Origin: Atherix ibis
Lineage: Eukaryota; Arthropoda; Insecta; Diptera; Athericidae
Assembly: GCA_958298945.1 (NCBI GenBank)
Contig: OY282605.1
Span: forward strand, 891,811-955,810
Length of the DNA stretch: 64,000 bases
Direction of reading: 5' to 3'
Each line of letters opens with the position of its first letter. Within the stretch, counting starts at the first letter, position 1. Position numbers and translations under genes: made by a program. A model generated the notes under the pieces. The model saw only the letters and a list, made by a program, of their open reading frames with translations. It was not told the origin of the DNA and searched no databases. Below, piece by piece: positions 49,701 to 61,379 of this stretch.

Positions 49701-52065
49701 TGGGGGGGTATTTTACACATATATATATAGATAAGTACGGAAAGTACCCTAACGAGTACTTGTTGGCCCGCCAGGCACTTCGACCTTAACCATCCCCCAG
49801 AAATCGGGCGTCAGGTTTAACACCACTTTGCATTAGTGGACCTTTCCATCGGTTCCGTTTTTGTGCTCTGTAATCGTAACTACCTGGACGTATGAGTACA
49901 TCTCTCTAGTTGTATCTTAGCATTATTTCGATATGATTTCGCACATGTGATATCAAACAGCCAACAGCTAAAACCAGCAAATGAGACCGAAATCGAAATG
50001 AAAACTGTACGATATGAGAAGCTTAACGACTCGAATTGTCGAGAGGTGCACAGCAATAGTCACACTAGACCCGAGGCCAGATATTTAGGCTTTGGCTTTG
50101 CCCAAACATTATGCTTATACGCGCCTATCGACATATTAGCACTGTAAGGGTGGGTGTTTACAAACAAACCCATTCGCTGTGTATTTGCTAGTGTGTTATA
50201 GACGGCGATAGATGAGATTACAAGTCTGCTGGCGCTAACGCTAAAGGTGTAAACACTTTTGGGCCAAGAAGTCCGGGGCGAATTGCGTGGAATAATCATT
50301 TATTTATTAAATGAATTCCGGTGATGGGAGTTCTGGTGTGGTTGAGGTCGTAAATGGCACTTATATGGCTTCTTCGTAGCACTTTGCTATTCCCAAACAT
50401 CCCACATCAGTACACACTTTTGGGTACAGGACACCAACCATCCACCAACATTTCTTGATGCCGGCTCTCAGGTAACTTCTCCTCAGCCCACAATTGGTCG
50501 AAGCTGTTCGAATACGAGTATTCGCAAACATTTCTACCTTCACGTACTATTATACCTCCCTCCCGGTAACAAACTGAAAGTATCATTTTCGTTTCAGTTG
50601 AAATGGTCCCGAAATATACCACAAAAAATAAAACTACACCGACATTTGAACTGGAGAAAAAAAAACCCCAACGACTAACTATAATTATGCCGTCCGTTTT
50701 CTTCTCGTAACTTTGGTTAACACTTTAAAGTGAATTCTGCCTTTGACAATGATTACTGTGCCCCAGTAGTCCCAAAGGCATCCCAAACACTACATATTCG
50801 CAATTTCGTTAGGTTAGTTACGCAAATATGAATATAAGCCGTAACTGTATTGTGGCACGACTGTAATTTGGATAAATATCAGATCTTAACAACACACCAA
50901 TTTCGAACCGGCAAACTTATAGTTTCGACGACAGTCACTTCAACTTAACGTCTGACTCTTTAAATTCTCCATATCGACCATAGCCCCATCAACTAGTACA
51001 TTCTCACACCCAATCAAGTTGATCAAATCGCTTCAAATTTCAATTTTAAATTCAATTGTCTCACACACAACATACACGAGTAATGATGACAGGACGATTC
51101 AGCTCGTATACGAATTCGGAATATTATAGCTGGTTTTATTCTCGAACATGTAGTCATATACATTTGCAGATATTTTTTTTGTATTAGCATTTTTTTTTCT
51201 TTTTAAAATATTCAACTAATGAAAATTTGTTTTTCCTTTTACTTTTGCGTACATTTTCAATCAAAATTGCGTTTCCACATCTGTACTAGGGGACCTACTG
51301 TGCTGTGCGAAAATTTTCTGCGACTACAGGCGCCAAACAGTTGAACAATCATTTTATCAAGATTGATTTCGCATATGAACAATTAATACACATTTAAATA
51401 CGACTACAACCCAACTGAAAGGAATGTAATATCATTTGTTGGAGGAAAGAAATCGATGCAAATAAATACAGTAATAAGATTATGTCAAGAATTCTATTTG
51501 ACTACAAGAAGCGTACGCGTAGTATCATGTCATCTCAAGGTGGTAAACCTCGCAAAACAACTGAAAAGGAGGATCGAGCAATTATTAATTTTTTGCCGTT
51601 GTTGTAAAGTCTCTGAAAGAAGAGCCACTGACCGTTTAACGACTTCATGTTACCTGTAGGTTGGCATTGGTAGCTTCCTTAAATCGATTTTAATTAGAGG
51701 GAATGTCATATATTGTTAAATTTTGTTATTAAAAATTAAGATGCTTAACAAGGTTGAAAATAGGGCTTGGATCTAGAAGCTCCACAATGGAAGGTGTCCT
51801 ACTCAGAAAGAAAATATGGGAAATGGTAAGTTGGACATTACAGCAATAATAATCATGCTCGTTCATTCCTATGGTTACCAAAGAGCAAATCATTTGTGGT
51901 AAGTCGCACTTATGCCCAATCCGATTTCTGAGAAATTTCGCTGCGGACGAATGCCACTTAATTCTACAAAGTGTAGAAAAGAATCCTTCCCTAACTGAGA
52001 TGATAATTATGGAAACAGAGGTTATTATATTTTGAGGTTTATGCGGAATTATTAAAGATAGTCTA
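46722..52065. other. non-coding DNA
   Basis: A run of 23 T occupies 46990-47012. Frames near 49005-49541 are open on both strands without recognisable content and appear spurious. Nothing else can be supported over this 5.3 kb. Confidence 0.4.
46990..47012 (+). repeat. poly-T tract (23 T)
   Basis: An uninterrupted homopolymer. It could be the tail of a minus-strand retroposon, but no body was recognised next to it. Confidence 0.8.
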
Positions 52066-53187
52066 CCAGGAGTATAAGCTTAAATCCCCTGTTTGATCAT
52101 AGATGGCGTGAGTGAGCATATTAAGCTATCATGAGCACGCCATACTTATTTTTTATGAGTTTGACATCTGTCAATATTAATCGGTGCACATTGCCAGCAA
52201 TTTTGTACAACAACATACATTTTTCTTTTGGTAATTATGTCTAGTTTTGTGTCAGAAAAAGAGCATATGCGGGAAGCTCTGCTTTTCTGCTTCAATTTGA
52301 AGAAATCGGCTGACGAATTGCATCGAATGCTTATGGAGGCCTATGGTGACAGTGCTTTATCGGAAAGAACGTGCCGAGATTGGTTTCGTCTGTTCAAAGA
52401 CGGTAATTTTGACTTGGGGGACAAAAAGCGTGAAAATCGGCCTAGGAAGGTTGAGGACCATCAATTCCAGGCTTTTTTGGATGAAAACGATACCCAATCG
52501 CAAAAAATGCTCGCGGAGGAATTGGGTGTTACTTAACCAGCCATTTCCATGTGTCTGCGTGCCATGGGCAAGACTGAAAAGATCGGAAAATGGGTGCCGC
52601 ATGAATTGACCGATAGGCAGATAGAGCGGCGCCAAAACACATGCGAAATCTTGCTCGCCAGATAAAAAAGAACGTCGTCCCTGCATCGTATTGTGACAGG
52701 CGATGAAAAGTGGATATATTTCAAGAATCCTAAACGGAAGAAATCGTGGGTTGATCCCGGACAACCATTAACATCTTCTCCAAGACCAAATCGCTTCGGA
52801 CGGAAGACGATGCTGTGCGTTTGGTGGGATCAGCAGGGTATCGTCTACTATGAGATGTTGAAACCTGGTGAAACTGTGAATGCCCACCGCTACCACCAAC
52901 AACTGATCAAATTGCACTGTGCTCTGCATGAAAAAAGGACGCATTATCAACAAAAACATGACAAGCCGATTTTCTTCAACGATTACGCACCATCGCACAC
53001 GTCAAAAATGCTCCGAAACTACTTGGAGACACTCAACTGGAAGGTTAGCACCCCATCCCGCTTATTCACCAGACCTGGCCCCTTCCGACTACCACCTGTT
53101 TTCGACGATGAGGCACTCGCTCGCTGAGCAGCACTTCGATTCTTACGAAGACGTCCGAAAACGGCTTGATGAGGGGTTTGCCTATGT
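52066..53187 (+). mobile_element. mariner element, mauritiana-type, copy 2 (3' end lost)
   Basis: The left end ccaggagtataagcttaaat follows TA at 52064-52065 and matches the termini of the element at 45522-46719. Similarity stops at about 53187, where Tc1-like sequence begins; the right terminal repeat is absent. Confidence 0.9.
52237..53187 (+). pseudogene. mauritiana-type mariner transposase (copy 2), broken
   Basis: It starts at ATG 52237 (MSSFVSEKEHMREALLFCFN). In-frame stops occur after ELGVT (about 52534) and in LLAR-stop-KRTSS (about 52663). The catalytic motifs TGDEKW, FFNDYAPSH and SPDLAPSDYHLF are all present, the last after a frameshift near 53045. It shares the subfamily with copy 1 but has different lesions, so the two died independently. 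Confidence 0.92.
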
Positions 53188-53395
53188 CCAGAGTAAGCTA
53201 GAACTCACCAACGGAACTTTCAAAAATGGAAAACCATTCTTTATTCTGATGAGTCTACACTTAATTTGTGTGGGTCGTATTGAAGGCAATATGTTAGGAA
53301 GCGTTTTCGAGATCAGAGGCTTAATTCAAAGCTAACCAAAGTGGTAACGTTATGGTCTGGGGTTGCTTCCCATCATATAGAGAAGATATAATGAC
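53188..53395 (+). pseudogene. Tc1-like transposase fragment
   Basis: From about 53197 the plus strand reads ARTHQRNFQKWKTILYSDES, then TLNLCG, a stop, QYVRKRF and TLWSGVAS. This has the order and motifs of the Tc1 catalytic core around the first Asp (W-K-x-I/V-L-F/Y-SDES). It abuts the truncated mariner without a gap. The rest of a Tc1 transposase and its termini are missing. Confidence 0.7.
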
Positions 53396-53880
53396 ACCCG
53401 GTGAATACAATACTAATTTGTTAAAAAAATCGAGATTCCCTTATTGTGCCATGGCAAGTGCCGCTAATTTGGAAGTTTCAATGTAACTCTGACTCGTCCA
53501 TTTCCAGAACCAATTTTGAAGTTCGAGAGAGAGGATTTTCGCAGCCTATTGAATTGGATGTGTCGTCTGTGTAAGTTGCAGCGACAACATGTAGGGATAC
53601 CAGAAATGTAGATTTTATACAAGATAGGGCCAAGGAGACTCTCTGAGTAACACCGGCGAATATAGGAGATGTTGGGGAGTTTTCAAGATTGACAAACACT
53701 TGAAAATAACGATGTAAGATATATTATTGATATGGTAATATTATAAGGAAGTAAGTGAAGGGAAGGAATTGTTTCAATTTCCAGAGTTAACCAGAATGCT
53801 AAACACGGTCAGTTATATACGATATGTCTAGGAATCACGCCTGATCATTAACCTCTCCTCTCAAACGAGATAACAAGATA
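53396..53880. other. non-coding DNA between Tc1 fragment and next mariner
   Basis: Nothing recognisable beyond a few possible LINE-like blocks near 53780-53880. Confidence 0.35.
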
Positions 53881-54530
53881 TACGAGGTCTATTCAAAAAG
53901 TATCGCGAATTTTGGTTTTTTTTTCAAAAATTAATTATTTTATCATGAATATCTATTTTGTCCCCTGCAAAGTAATCCCCACCAGATATTATACACTTGT
54001 GCCAACGTTTTCTCCAATCCTCGAAGCACTTCAAAAAATCAGCTTTTGTGATCTTGTTCAGCTCCTCATTTGATACCGTCTTTATCTCCTCAACCGTAGC
54101 GTAGCGTTGTCCTTTCATGGGGCTCTTCAGTTTTGGAAACAAGAAAAAGTCACAGTGGGCCAGATCTGGGGAATACGGTGGCTGCGGCATTATTAGTGTG
54201 TTGTTTTTGGTCAAAAATTTGCGCACAAGCAACGAGCAGGAGCGTTATCATGGTGCAAAAACCAATTTTTGTTCTTCCACAAATCCGTGCGCATAACTTG
54301 CAGGTAATATTCCTTTTTGACCGTTATACCCTGTGGCAAGAACTTATGATGCACCACGCCCTTGCAATCGGAGAAAACTGTAAGCAAAACCTTCACATTC
54401 GACCGAACTTGGCGCGCTTTTTTGGGTCTTGGTTCGTGCGGCAACTTCCATTTGGATGATTGAGCTTTGGTTTACATGTCATAATCATAAACCCATGATT
54501 CGTCACAAGTTATGACCCTCTGGAGCAAAT
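53881..54530 (-). mobile_element. mariner element of a third lineage, 5' part missing
   Basis: The terminus tacgaggtctattcaaaaag at 53881 is identical over 20 bp to the left end of the element at 63221. The coding strand is minus, so this is the 3' terminus. The element breaks off near 54530, where a different dispersed repeat starts, so the 5' half is lost. Confidence 0.85.
53924..54530 (-). pseudogene. mariner transposase fragment, frameshifted
   Basis: It starts with the first catalytic motif VITCDESWVYDYD (about 54520), a stop, then KWKLPHEPRPKKARQ. The second motif is HHDNAPA and, after a frameshift near 54220, the third is PPYSPDLAHCDFFLF, followed by a full C-terminus to the stop at 53924. 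The three Asp residues are conserved; the DNA-binding N-terminal half is missing. Confidence 0.88.
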
Positions 54531-54690
54531 TTGTATAAATGTGGTTAAGTGAACATATAACTTGAGTTAAGCATAATTTATTTAATTTGTGGAATCGAGC
54601 GGGATGTTTGAACAGTTTTAGTTATCGTCAGTAGTTCTTGTCGGAATTGCGTTCGGCGCTTAAGGCTGAATAGCCGCATAACTACTTTGA
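54531..54690 (+). repeat. dispersed repeat fragment
   Basis: It shares ggttaagtgaac and following blocks in the same order with 61620-61760. Function unknown. Confidence 0.5.
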
Positions 54691-55478
54691 TAAAAATGAT
54701 TAAAAGCACGTGTTATGTATGTTAACATAATGGTTATTATTAGTTTGTTTGTATTTTTTTTAAAAATATTTCCAATTGAAAAATATCAATTTACAACATT
54801 TAACTGACGGGACAATCACAGACCATTGATTACCTGAACCAAAAATTACATACAAACAAACGTGTAATATTGATATTACGATTATGAAATCAAATTAAAA
54901 TAAGGATCATTGATGTTTGAATAGTAGTAGGATTAGAATTTCTTCTCGCAATAGAAGTACAGACACCGACATGACGTTATATTTTTGGTTTAGCAAGATA
55001 GGAAAACTCTGTATTAATAATGGTCATAGAGGGTGAGTTGGAAGTAAGTAAAAGAAGAAGAAAAAACTGAAAGGAAAAGGAAAATAATAAGGGAACCAAG
55101 ATTCTCTTATTCGAACTGAAAGGACAAAAACATCGTCGATTTAGCACAGTTAACGCGAGCCATTGTTGCTTTGTAAGGAGTTCTTTGTTCCTGGAAAGGG
55201 AGCGGATAATGTTCTCCCAGAATCTGATGGCGAACTCAAGGATGTGACATTTGATATTTTTCGAAGATAAGGTGAACCCCTTTTGTATAGGTTCGTAGAG
55301 ATACCACCACATCCAGCAAGGATGTTATATTTTTTTCCGTTTGTTCGTTATATATCGGCTGTTTGGCTTGCCACCACCTCCCCCCTCCTGTTGATGGCGG
55401 ATCCCAATGTGATCATCAAAACAAAGCCGGTCCTTAGCAGCACCACAAAACGGTGTACTTTAGTACGCCTTATGAATA
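54691..55478. other. non-coding DNA
   Basis: No recognised feature. Confidence 0.4.
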
Positions 55479-56341
55479 GTTTTCATCTCAATTTCTTAGG
55501 TTACTTCATCTCACATTCATGGTTTCCAGATTTGGGATTCTAGTTAAATTATTGTTCAATTGTGCAAGTCTGTTATGGAATTTATTTGTCGAACAAACAA
55601 ACCGCCTCCTTTTAAAGCCAAAGACAATCGGGGCCATCAGATTATGTTTCTTTAGGAAAACAAAAGTTCTGTGATTGGTGCCATATTTCAATAGTGCCTA
55701 AGATCAATTCAGCATAGTTTAGCCTTAGCCAACAATGTTTTAATTATCTTTTATAAATTCGTTTCTTTCAAAAGGTTGTAATCAGTTTTTTTTTCTTCCG
55801 TTCACTTTTTTCAAAATGTAAAGAATTTCTTTAATAATCTACAAGTAAAATAGTTCGTTGCTTAAATGTGACAATAGATTTTTCTTAGATCTTCTATACA
55901 CAATAATATCGAATTTGCATTTTATTTACTTTTTTTCTATCTAATACGATTGTTTATGCCAAACCAATTAAATGTTATTTCTTAATACAATGTTGATCTT
56001 CAAAATGAAACTATACATTGCCATAGATAAGGAGATTCACTTGAGCAATCCGCACATTTTTTTTCTTTCGAAAAGTAAATAATGTGTAAAAAATATATAA
56101 TGACAAACTTATACTAAATAAATGTAAAATGACATTTTTAGGCTATTAGATATTGTTTAGTTAGCAAGCAATGCAATAAAATTGCATAGAAGATACGCCA
56201 AAAAAATGAAAATTGCATAGAATATACGCCAACAAAATTTTCTTCAGAGATGAGGCTTATTTGTTGCTCAGTGGATACGTCAATAAGCAAAATTATCGTG
56301 TATGGGACTCTGGAAAGAGCTACAAGTGGTTATGTGGAGAG
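55479..56341 (+). repeat. 863-bp direct repeat, copy 1
   Basis: It matches 57268-58130 at equal length without visible indels or substitutions. The last 110 bp encode a transposase scrap (RDEAYLLLSGYVNKQN). The right end is cut off compared with copy 2, which continues into more of the same scrap. Confidence 0.95.
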
Positions 56342-57271
56342 TAAGAGTAGTATGTCCAATCCGGATTCTGAGGAGCTTCCGCGCCCAGAATTTCGATATG
56401 GATATTGAATAGATTGGTTTATTGGTGTTTATCCAATAAGTCGACAAAAATGTGTCGCTATTGATCCAGTCATCGTGTCTGCGGATGGCTAATGGTGTTA
56501 GTTGCCATTCTGTTAGTAAGCGAGGCAGATTGGGAATGATTGTGATCACTGGTCGACGGAGTGTTTCTCCAACCAACTTGTCGGCACTTTCATTGCCCAC
56601 AATTCTCATATGCTCCGGCACCCACTGCAACTCGACACTCCTATTGCGCTAAGTTTTGGGTCACTCGATGGGCTACAAATAACTTTAAGGGCGGCAAGGT
56701 TGTTGCTAAAAATAGTAACGCTCTTTTGGCTAAGAATATTGGTCGCAATTTCAATTGCTGTTTTGATGGCCCACAGCTCCCTGGAATATGGCGCTGCCCT
56801 ATAAGGATAGATTCCACAACATAGTGGGCGGGTGCTGCAGTCAAAAAGTTCGACGACCGAAAAAGATGTAGTATCGGTGCCAGCGGCTGCATCCGTGAAC
56901 AACAGTCGATGATCTTTTAATCCGTCCAACAGTTCAAGGAAAAGTTTTCTATATGTGAACGGATGAGTACTAGCCTTCTTAAATCTGTCAAGAGAAGCAG
57001 TCACTTCAACTTTGCTCCCAACCACGGTTTCCAATCAGGGTGCGGAAGGGCAGTTTGGAAAACGAGGGGAAGGATGGATGAATTGCTTTCAAGGTGGGAT
57101 TTCCTTTTTGAACTGGGGGAGGTGATTAAGTTTTTGATTAAAGTGTGGAGGGGTTGATTTGGAAGGCATAGGTTTTTGTACATTAAATTTAGGCGAGCTT
57201 TTTGAAAATAGAAAGAAACAGGTTTTCGACCAGTTTCTATCAGTATGGAATCTACCGGAGATGTCCTGTTT
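56339..57271 (-). repeat. 933-bp LINE RNase H segment between the direct repeats
   Basis: Near-identical to 62083-63015 (equal length; I noticed one base difference, near 57052 vs 62796). It joins copy 1 of the 863-bp repeat through a shared gag and copy 2 through a shared gttt. On the minus strand it encodes the RNase H part of a LINE in two frames (57034-56606 and 56630-56280). Confidence 0.95.
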
Positions 57272-58130
57272 TCATCTCAATTTCTTAGGTTACTTCATCT
57301 CACATTCATGGTTTCCAGATTTGGGATTCTAGTTAAATTATTGTTCAATTGTGCAAGTCTGTTATGGAATTTATTTGTCGAACAAACAAACCGCCTCCTT
57401 TTAAAGCCAAAGACAATCGGGGCCATCAGATTATGTTTCTTTAGGAAAACAAAAGTTCTGTGATTGGTGCCATATTTCAATAGTGCCTAAGATCAATTCA
57501 GCATAGTTTAGCCTTAGCCAACAATGTTTTAATTATCTTTTATAAATTCGTTTCTTTCAAAAGGTTGTAATCAGTTTTTTTTTCTTCCGTTCACTTTTTT
57601 CAAAATGTAAAGAATTTCTTTAATAATCTACAAGTAAAATAGTTCGTTGCTTAAATGTGACAATAGATTTTTCTTAGATCTTCTATACACAATAATATCG
57701 AATTTGCATTTTATTTACTTTTTTTCTATCTAATACGATTGTTTATGCCAAACCAATTAAATGTTATTTCTTAATACAATGTTGATCTTCAAAATGAAAC
57801 TATACATTGCCATAGATAAGGAGATTCACTTGAGCAATCCGCACATTTTTTTTCTTTCGAAAAGTAAATAATGTGTAAAAAATATATAATGACAAACTTA
57901 TACTAAATAAATGTAAAATGACATTTTTAGGCTATTAGATATTGTTTAGTTAGCAAGCAATGCAATAAAATTGCATAGAAGATACGCCAAAAAAATGAAA
58001 ATTGCATAGAATATACGCCAACAAAATTTTCTTCAGAGATGAGGCTTATTTGTTGCTCAGTGGATACGTCAATAAGCAAAATTATCGTGTATGGGACTCT
58101 GGAAAGAGCTACAAGTGGTTATGTGGAGAG
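57268..58130 (+). repeat. 863-bp direct repeat, copy 2
   Basis: Identical to 55479-56341 as far as I can read. Here the repeat continues naturally beyond 58130 into RPLYLQKVIGPNFF, which reads as the next part of the transposase scrap. This marks copy 2's right flank as the original one. Confidence 0.95.
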
Positions 58131-58205
58131 GCCATTGTATCTGCAAAAAGTTATTGGCCCTAATTTCTTTTAAAAACAGTTCTGACCGGTGGTATAATAA
58201 TAATT
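58021..58205 (+). pseudogene. Tc/mariner-superfamily transposase scrap
   Basis: The reading FFRDEAYLLLSGYVNKQN, then YRVWDSGKSYK, and (frameshifted) RPLYLQKVIGPNFF before a stop, is typical of the first catalytic region of an insect Tc/mariner-like transposase (DEA motif). The first 110 bp recur at 56231-56341 and, more diverged, at 25327-25421. Confidence 0.6.
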
Positions 58206-58459
58206 TTTTTTTGTCGAAACTTAAACACTTTAATCTGTAACATATGTGGTTTCAATAAAAAGGCACCACAGCTTATACAATACAACAATTTTTTGGTTTA
58301 TTTATGCAAAAATTTCTCAGGACGCACAATTATAAGATTTGATGATGTCGATTGGCATCGAAAATCATGCAATTTGACGCAGTTGGACTTATTCTTATAA
58401 GGCTAGGCAAGTTCTTCTTATAAGTTAGGTAAAATTTTACCATTTTCATTTAATTAACC

Positions 58460-58654
58460 ATCTTATGGATCATAAAGTGGCTTTAAACACCCATCGACGT
58501 TTCTCCAACTAATTGTCTTTTAAGTATCCGATGCGTGTTTTCGGGAAGGGCAGTACATTACAATTCTTTCACAAGTGGATAAACGGGGGTGAAATTATTG
58601 ATAGCGGGAAATGTACAAGTCCTGAACAGAAGAGAACATTTATATCACAATGTA
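58460..58654 (-). mobile_element. Jockey-like LINE copy 3, 3' part
   Basis: On the minus strand this matches the C-terminal coding part of the copy at 36890-38272 (region 38010-38190), with a small deletion. It is continued at 59921 on the other side of the inserted mariner. Confidence 0.75.
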
Positions 58655-59918
58655 CGTGAAAATGCGAATATTTATCAACGAAAAAGGTTTTATTGTTTTT
58701 CAAAATATTCTCCATCAAGATTTATACACTTTTGCATGCGCTCAAACCAATTTTCGAAGCACTTTTTCCACTCCGATTGAGACACCTCCAAAACATGGTT
58801 TTTGAATGCTTCAACAGCATCTTCTGGCGACGAAAATCGTTGACCACGCATTTTTTTCTTGATGTGTGGGAATAAAAAGAAGTCATTGGGTGCCAAGTCA
58901 GGGCTGTACGGAGGATGACCCATCAATTCGACGTTTTGTCCGGTCAAAAAGGCGCTGGTTTGAGCCGATGTGTGAGAGCTCGCATTGTCATGGTGCACAA
59001 TGATTCGACTTCTCTTGTTCGTTTTTCGAATTTCTCCGAAGACTTCAGGCAAACAAATGGTGGTGTACCACTCAGAATTGACCGTCCTACGTTGCACAAG
59101 CGGAACAGTCGCCACATGACCAGTTTTGCCAAAGAAACAAGCGACCATTTGCTTCGAAGTGCTTCTTCCACGAACAACTTTCGTTGGATTTGACTCGTCT
59201 TGGAAGACCCACACGGTCGATTGCTGTTTTGTTTCGGGCTCATACGCATAGATCCATGATTCGTCACCTGTGACGATCTTATAAACGTCTTTTGAAGCAC
59301 CGCGATCGTATTTTTTCAGCATTTCTTTACACCAATCCACACGAGCCTTTTTTTGAGCGATTGTCAAATTGTGCGGGATCCAACGAGAACAAACCTTTTT
59401 TACGGCCAGGTGTTCATGCAATATCGAATGTATGCTGGTGGGAGAAATGCCTAGGCATGCCTCTATCTCACGGTATGTCACATGACGGTCTTGCATTATC
59501 AGTTCACGTACGGCATCAATGTTTTCTGGAACAACGGCTGTTTTTGGACGACCTTCACGGAATTCGTCTTTGAGCGAGCGTCGGCCACGATTGAATTCGT
59601 TGTACCAGTTTTTCACAGTGCTATAGGATGGTGCTTCATAGCCATACAAAGATTTAAGTTCATCGATGCACTCTTGTCGTGATAATCCACGTCGAAAGTT
59701 GTGAAAAATGATCGCACGAAAATGTTCACGAGTTAATTCCATTTTTTTGCCAAATTGATTTTTTCAAGTCACTGTAAACAACACAAATGATAGTCGTACG
59801 TCAAAACGTTCTGAGTACGTTTATGCTAAAAAATGTCAAACTTTCCAATGGAAATGTCAGATCGCACCTGGCAACACTTAGTGTTGCCTAGGCCAGAAAT
59901 ATATATAGTAGCCTACGT
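58655..59918 (-). mobile_element. mariner element with open transposase, nested in a LINE
   Basis: TA dinucleotides at 58653-58654 and 59919-59920 bracket 1264 bp inserted into a position that is continuous in the LINE copy at 36890-38272 (there atgtattac). The ends start cgtgaaaatg and, complemented, cgtaggctac; only the outermost bases agree, so the terminal repeats are eroded or unusual. Orientation is minus. Confidence 0.85.
58690..59742 (-). CDS. mariner transposase, uninterrupted
   Basis: 350 residues in one open frame, the usual length for the family. The enzyme would cut and paste its own element at TA. The N-terminal half is a double helix-turn-helix (YSTVKNWYNEFNRGRRSLKD; YREIEACLGISPTSIHSIL) followed by the conserved WIPHNL. 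Catalytic motifs are TGDESWIY, HHDNASSH and PPYSPDLAPNDFFLFP; the second and third Asp are 34 residues apart, a DD34D triad. The C-terminus QRFSSPEDAVEAFKNHV ... FERMQKCINLDGEYFEKQ is complete. No lesion is visible in the protein. Activity in this copy is doubtful because the element ends do not form clear matching terminal repeats. It is a different lineage from the other mariners in this window. Confidence 0.93.
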   Translation of the reverse strand: MELTREHFRAIIFHNFRRGLSRQECIDELKSLYGYEAPSYSTVKNWYNEFNRGRRSLKDEFREGRPKTAVVPENIDAVRELIMQDRHVTYREIEACLGISPTSIHSILHEHLAVKKVCSRWIPHNLTIAQKKARVDWCKEMLKKYDRGASKDVYKIVTGDESWIYAYEPETKQQSTVWVFQDESNPTKVVRGRSTSKQMVACFFGKTGHVATVPLVQRRTVNSEWYTTICLPEVFGEIRKTNKRSRIIVHHDNASSHTSAQTSAFLTGQNVELMGHPPYSPDLAPNDFFLFPHIKKKMRGQRFSSPEDAVEAFKNHVLEVSQSEWKKCFENWFERMQKCINLDGEYFEKQ

Positions 59919-59920
59919 AT

Positions 59921-61075
59921 TACGTTGTTACGAACATAAAAGGGGTGCATCAACAATTTTACGGAGGATCTTGGATTTTAAGGCCTGGACGCGATAGGAA
60001 TTGGAACGTTTCATTGAACCCCAAAGTTCAATTCCATATATCCAAATTGGTTTTATAATTTTTTTGTAGATTAAAAGTTTACTTTTGATTGATTTTTAGT
60101 TTCGAGCGTTTGTCCAGTAGTCTAAGAAGTTGTAGGTAACGTGTAGTGGCTTCAAAGTTTTTTTAGTCTAGTATGAGGGTTTCATCTAAATCTCTTGCCC
60201 AGGTAAAGTCCTAAATAAGGTACTTTATCATATTGTGGAATCATGTTACTATTAAGGTATAATGGAGTAGGTTTGCCTTGACAAAATGTGAAAGTAATAT
60301 GAGCACTCTTCTGGCAATGATAGTATTAGGATCAGATAGGATGTCATGAGTATAAACATTGTATAAAATAGGATGAAGGATACTACCTTGTGGTACTCCG
60401 GTTAGAATAGGATATATTTCCGAGGATTTTGAGTTAATTGTAACTTAGAAATGATGTTGGAAGAGATATGAATTTATGATAAGTTAGGATGTTGAAGGAA
60501 GAAAGCTATCAAAACGTTGGGAGATATCTAAAAAATACTCCTGGGCAATACTCTTACCTCTCAAGAGAGGATGCAATGTGATCAACAACACGATGGCATT
60601 GCTGGATTGTGGAATGTTCAGATAGGAAGCCAAATTGGTGATCAGGAATAATTTTTTCATTAACTTGGACTGGGTAGAGTCGTTTTACTAGGAGTTTTTC
60701 AAAAATCTTACCAAGATTTAATGACAGAAAATTTCCAGAATAAGGGAAAATAGATTGTGTGCAGGATTCTATTGAAAATGTATGTAATTAAAATTAAAGC
60801 TTTTCGGGAGATTTGCTTCAGAATAGAAGCTGTTATTAGCTTTTTTTTATTGAGAATAGTAGATTTAATTTCCAAGCGTTTAAAATTTTTAGTAGTCCGA
60901 CTTATAGGGGACGGGAAAGATTAGTTCTTCGATAATTTTGTTATTATGCGATTTGTCTTCTATATCAACATGTGGAGCAAAAGTATTTACCAAATGTTTT
61001 AGCAAATACTTCGATTTTTTCTCTATCTGTATTTACCCAGTTACTGTCATTTTGTTTTAGAATCAATTTATTAAA
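59921..61075 (-). mobile_element. Jockey-like LINE copy 3, main part
   Basis: Minus-strand match to 36890-37990, with the same block order: NWVNTDREKIEVFAKTF at the 5' end, the reverse-transcriptase region, and the ccggagtaccacaaggtagt block. Stops and indels abound. The element resumes at 58654 after the inserted mariner. Confidence 0.82.
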
Positions 61076-61379
61076 ATGAAAATTTCAACAAAATCTGAAT
61101 TTTCAGTATATTTTCTTTAACATTACTTTCCGAATCACAAATTGGATAACCTTTTAGATAAAAAATTGCTACTTTTCACTTGAAAGGCACACACAAATGC
61201 GCAAAGGAAATTGGTTCGAAAGAGAAAAAAAAGATGAACGTATGAGGTGGTAGTATGCGTATGAGGAACACAATAGCAAAAGAATCCGCCATGCAATGAA
61301 GTTTTCGCATACTTATAAGAGTGTCATATTTTTGTTGAGTGTGTGCTTAGCCGATCGTCCCAGTACGTCAGCTGATGAA
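61076..61379. other. non-coding DNA
   Basis: No recognised feature. Confidence 0.4.

Noticed and set aside
55479..58130. LTR retrotransposon (863-bp direct repeats around an interior)
   Set aside because: The repeats do not begin TG or end CA, the interior is an antisense LINE fragment present elsewhere without the repeats, and the repeat holds transposase scrap.
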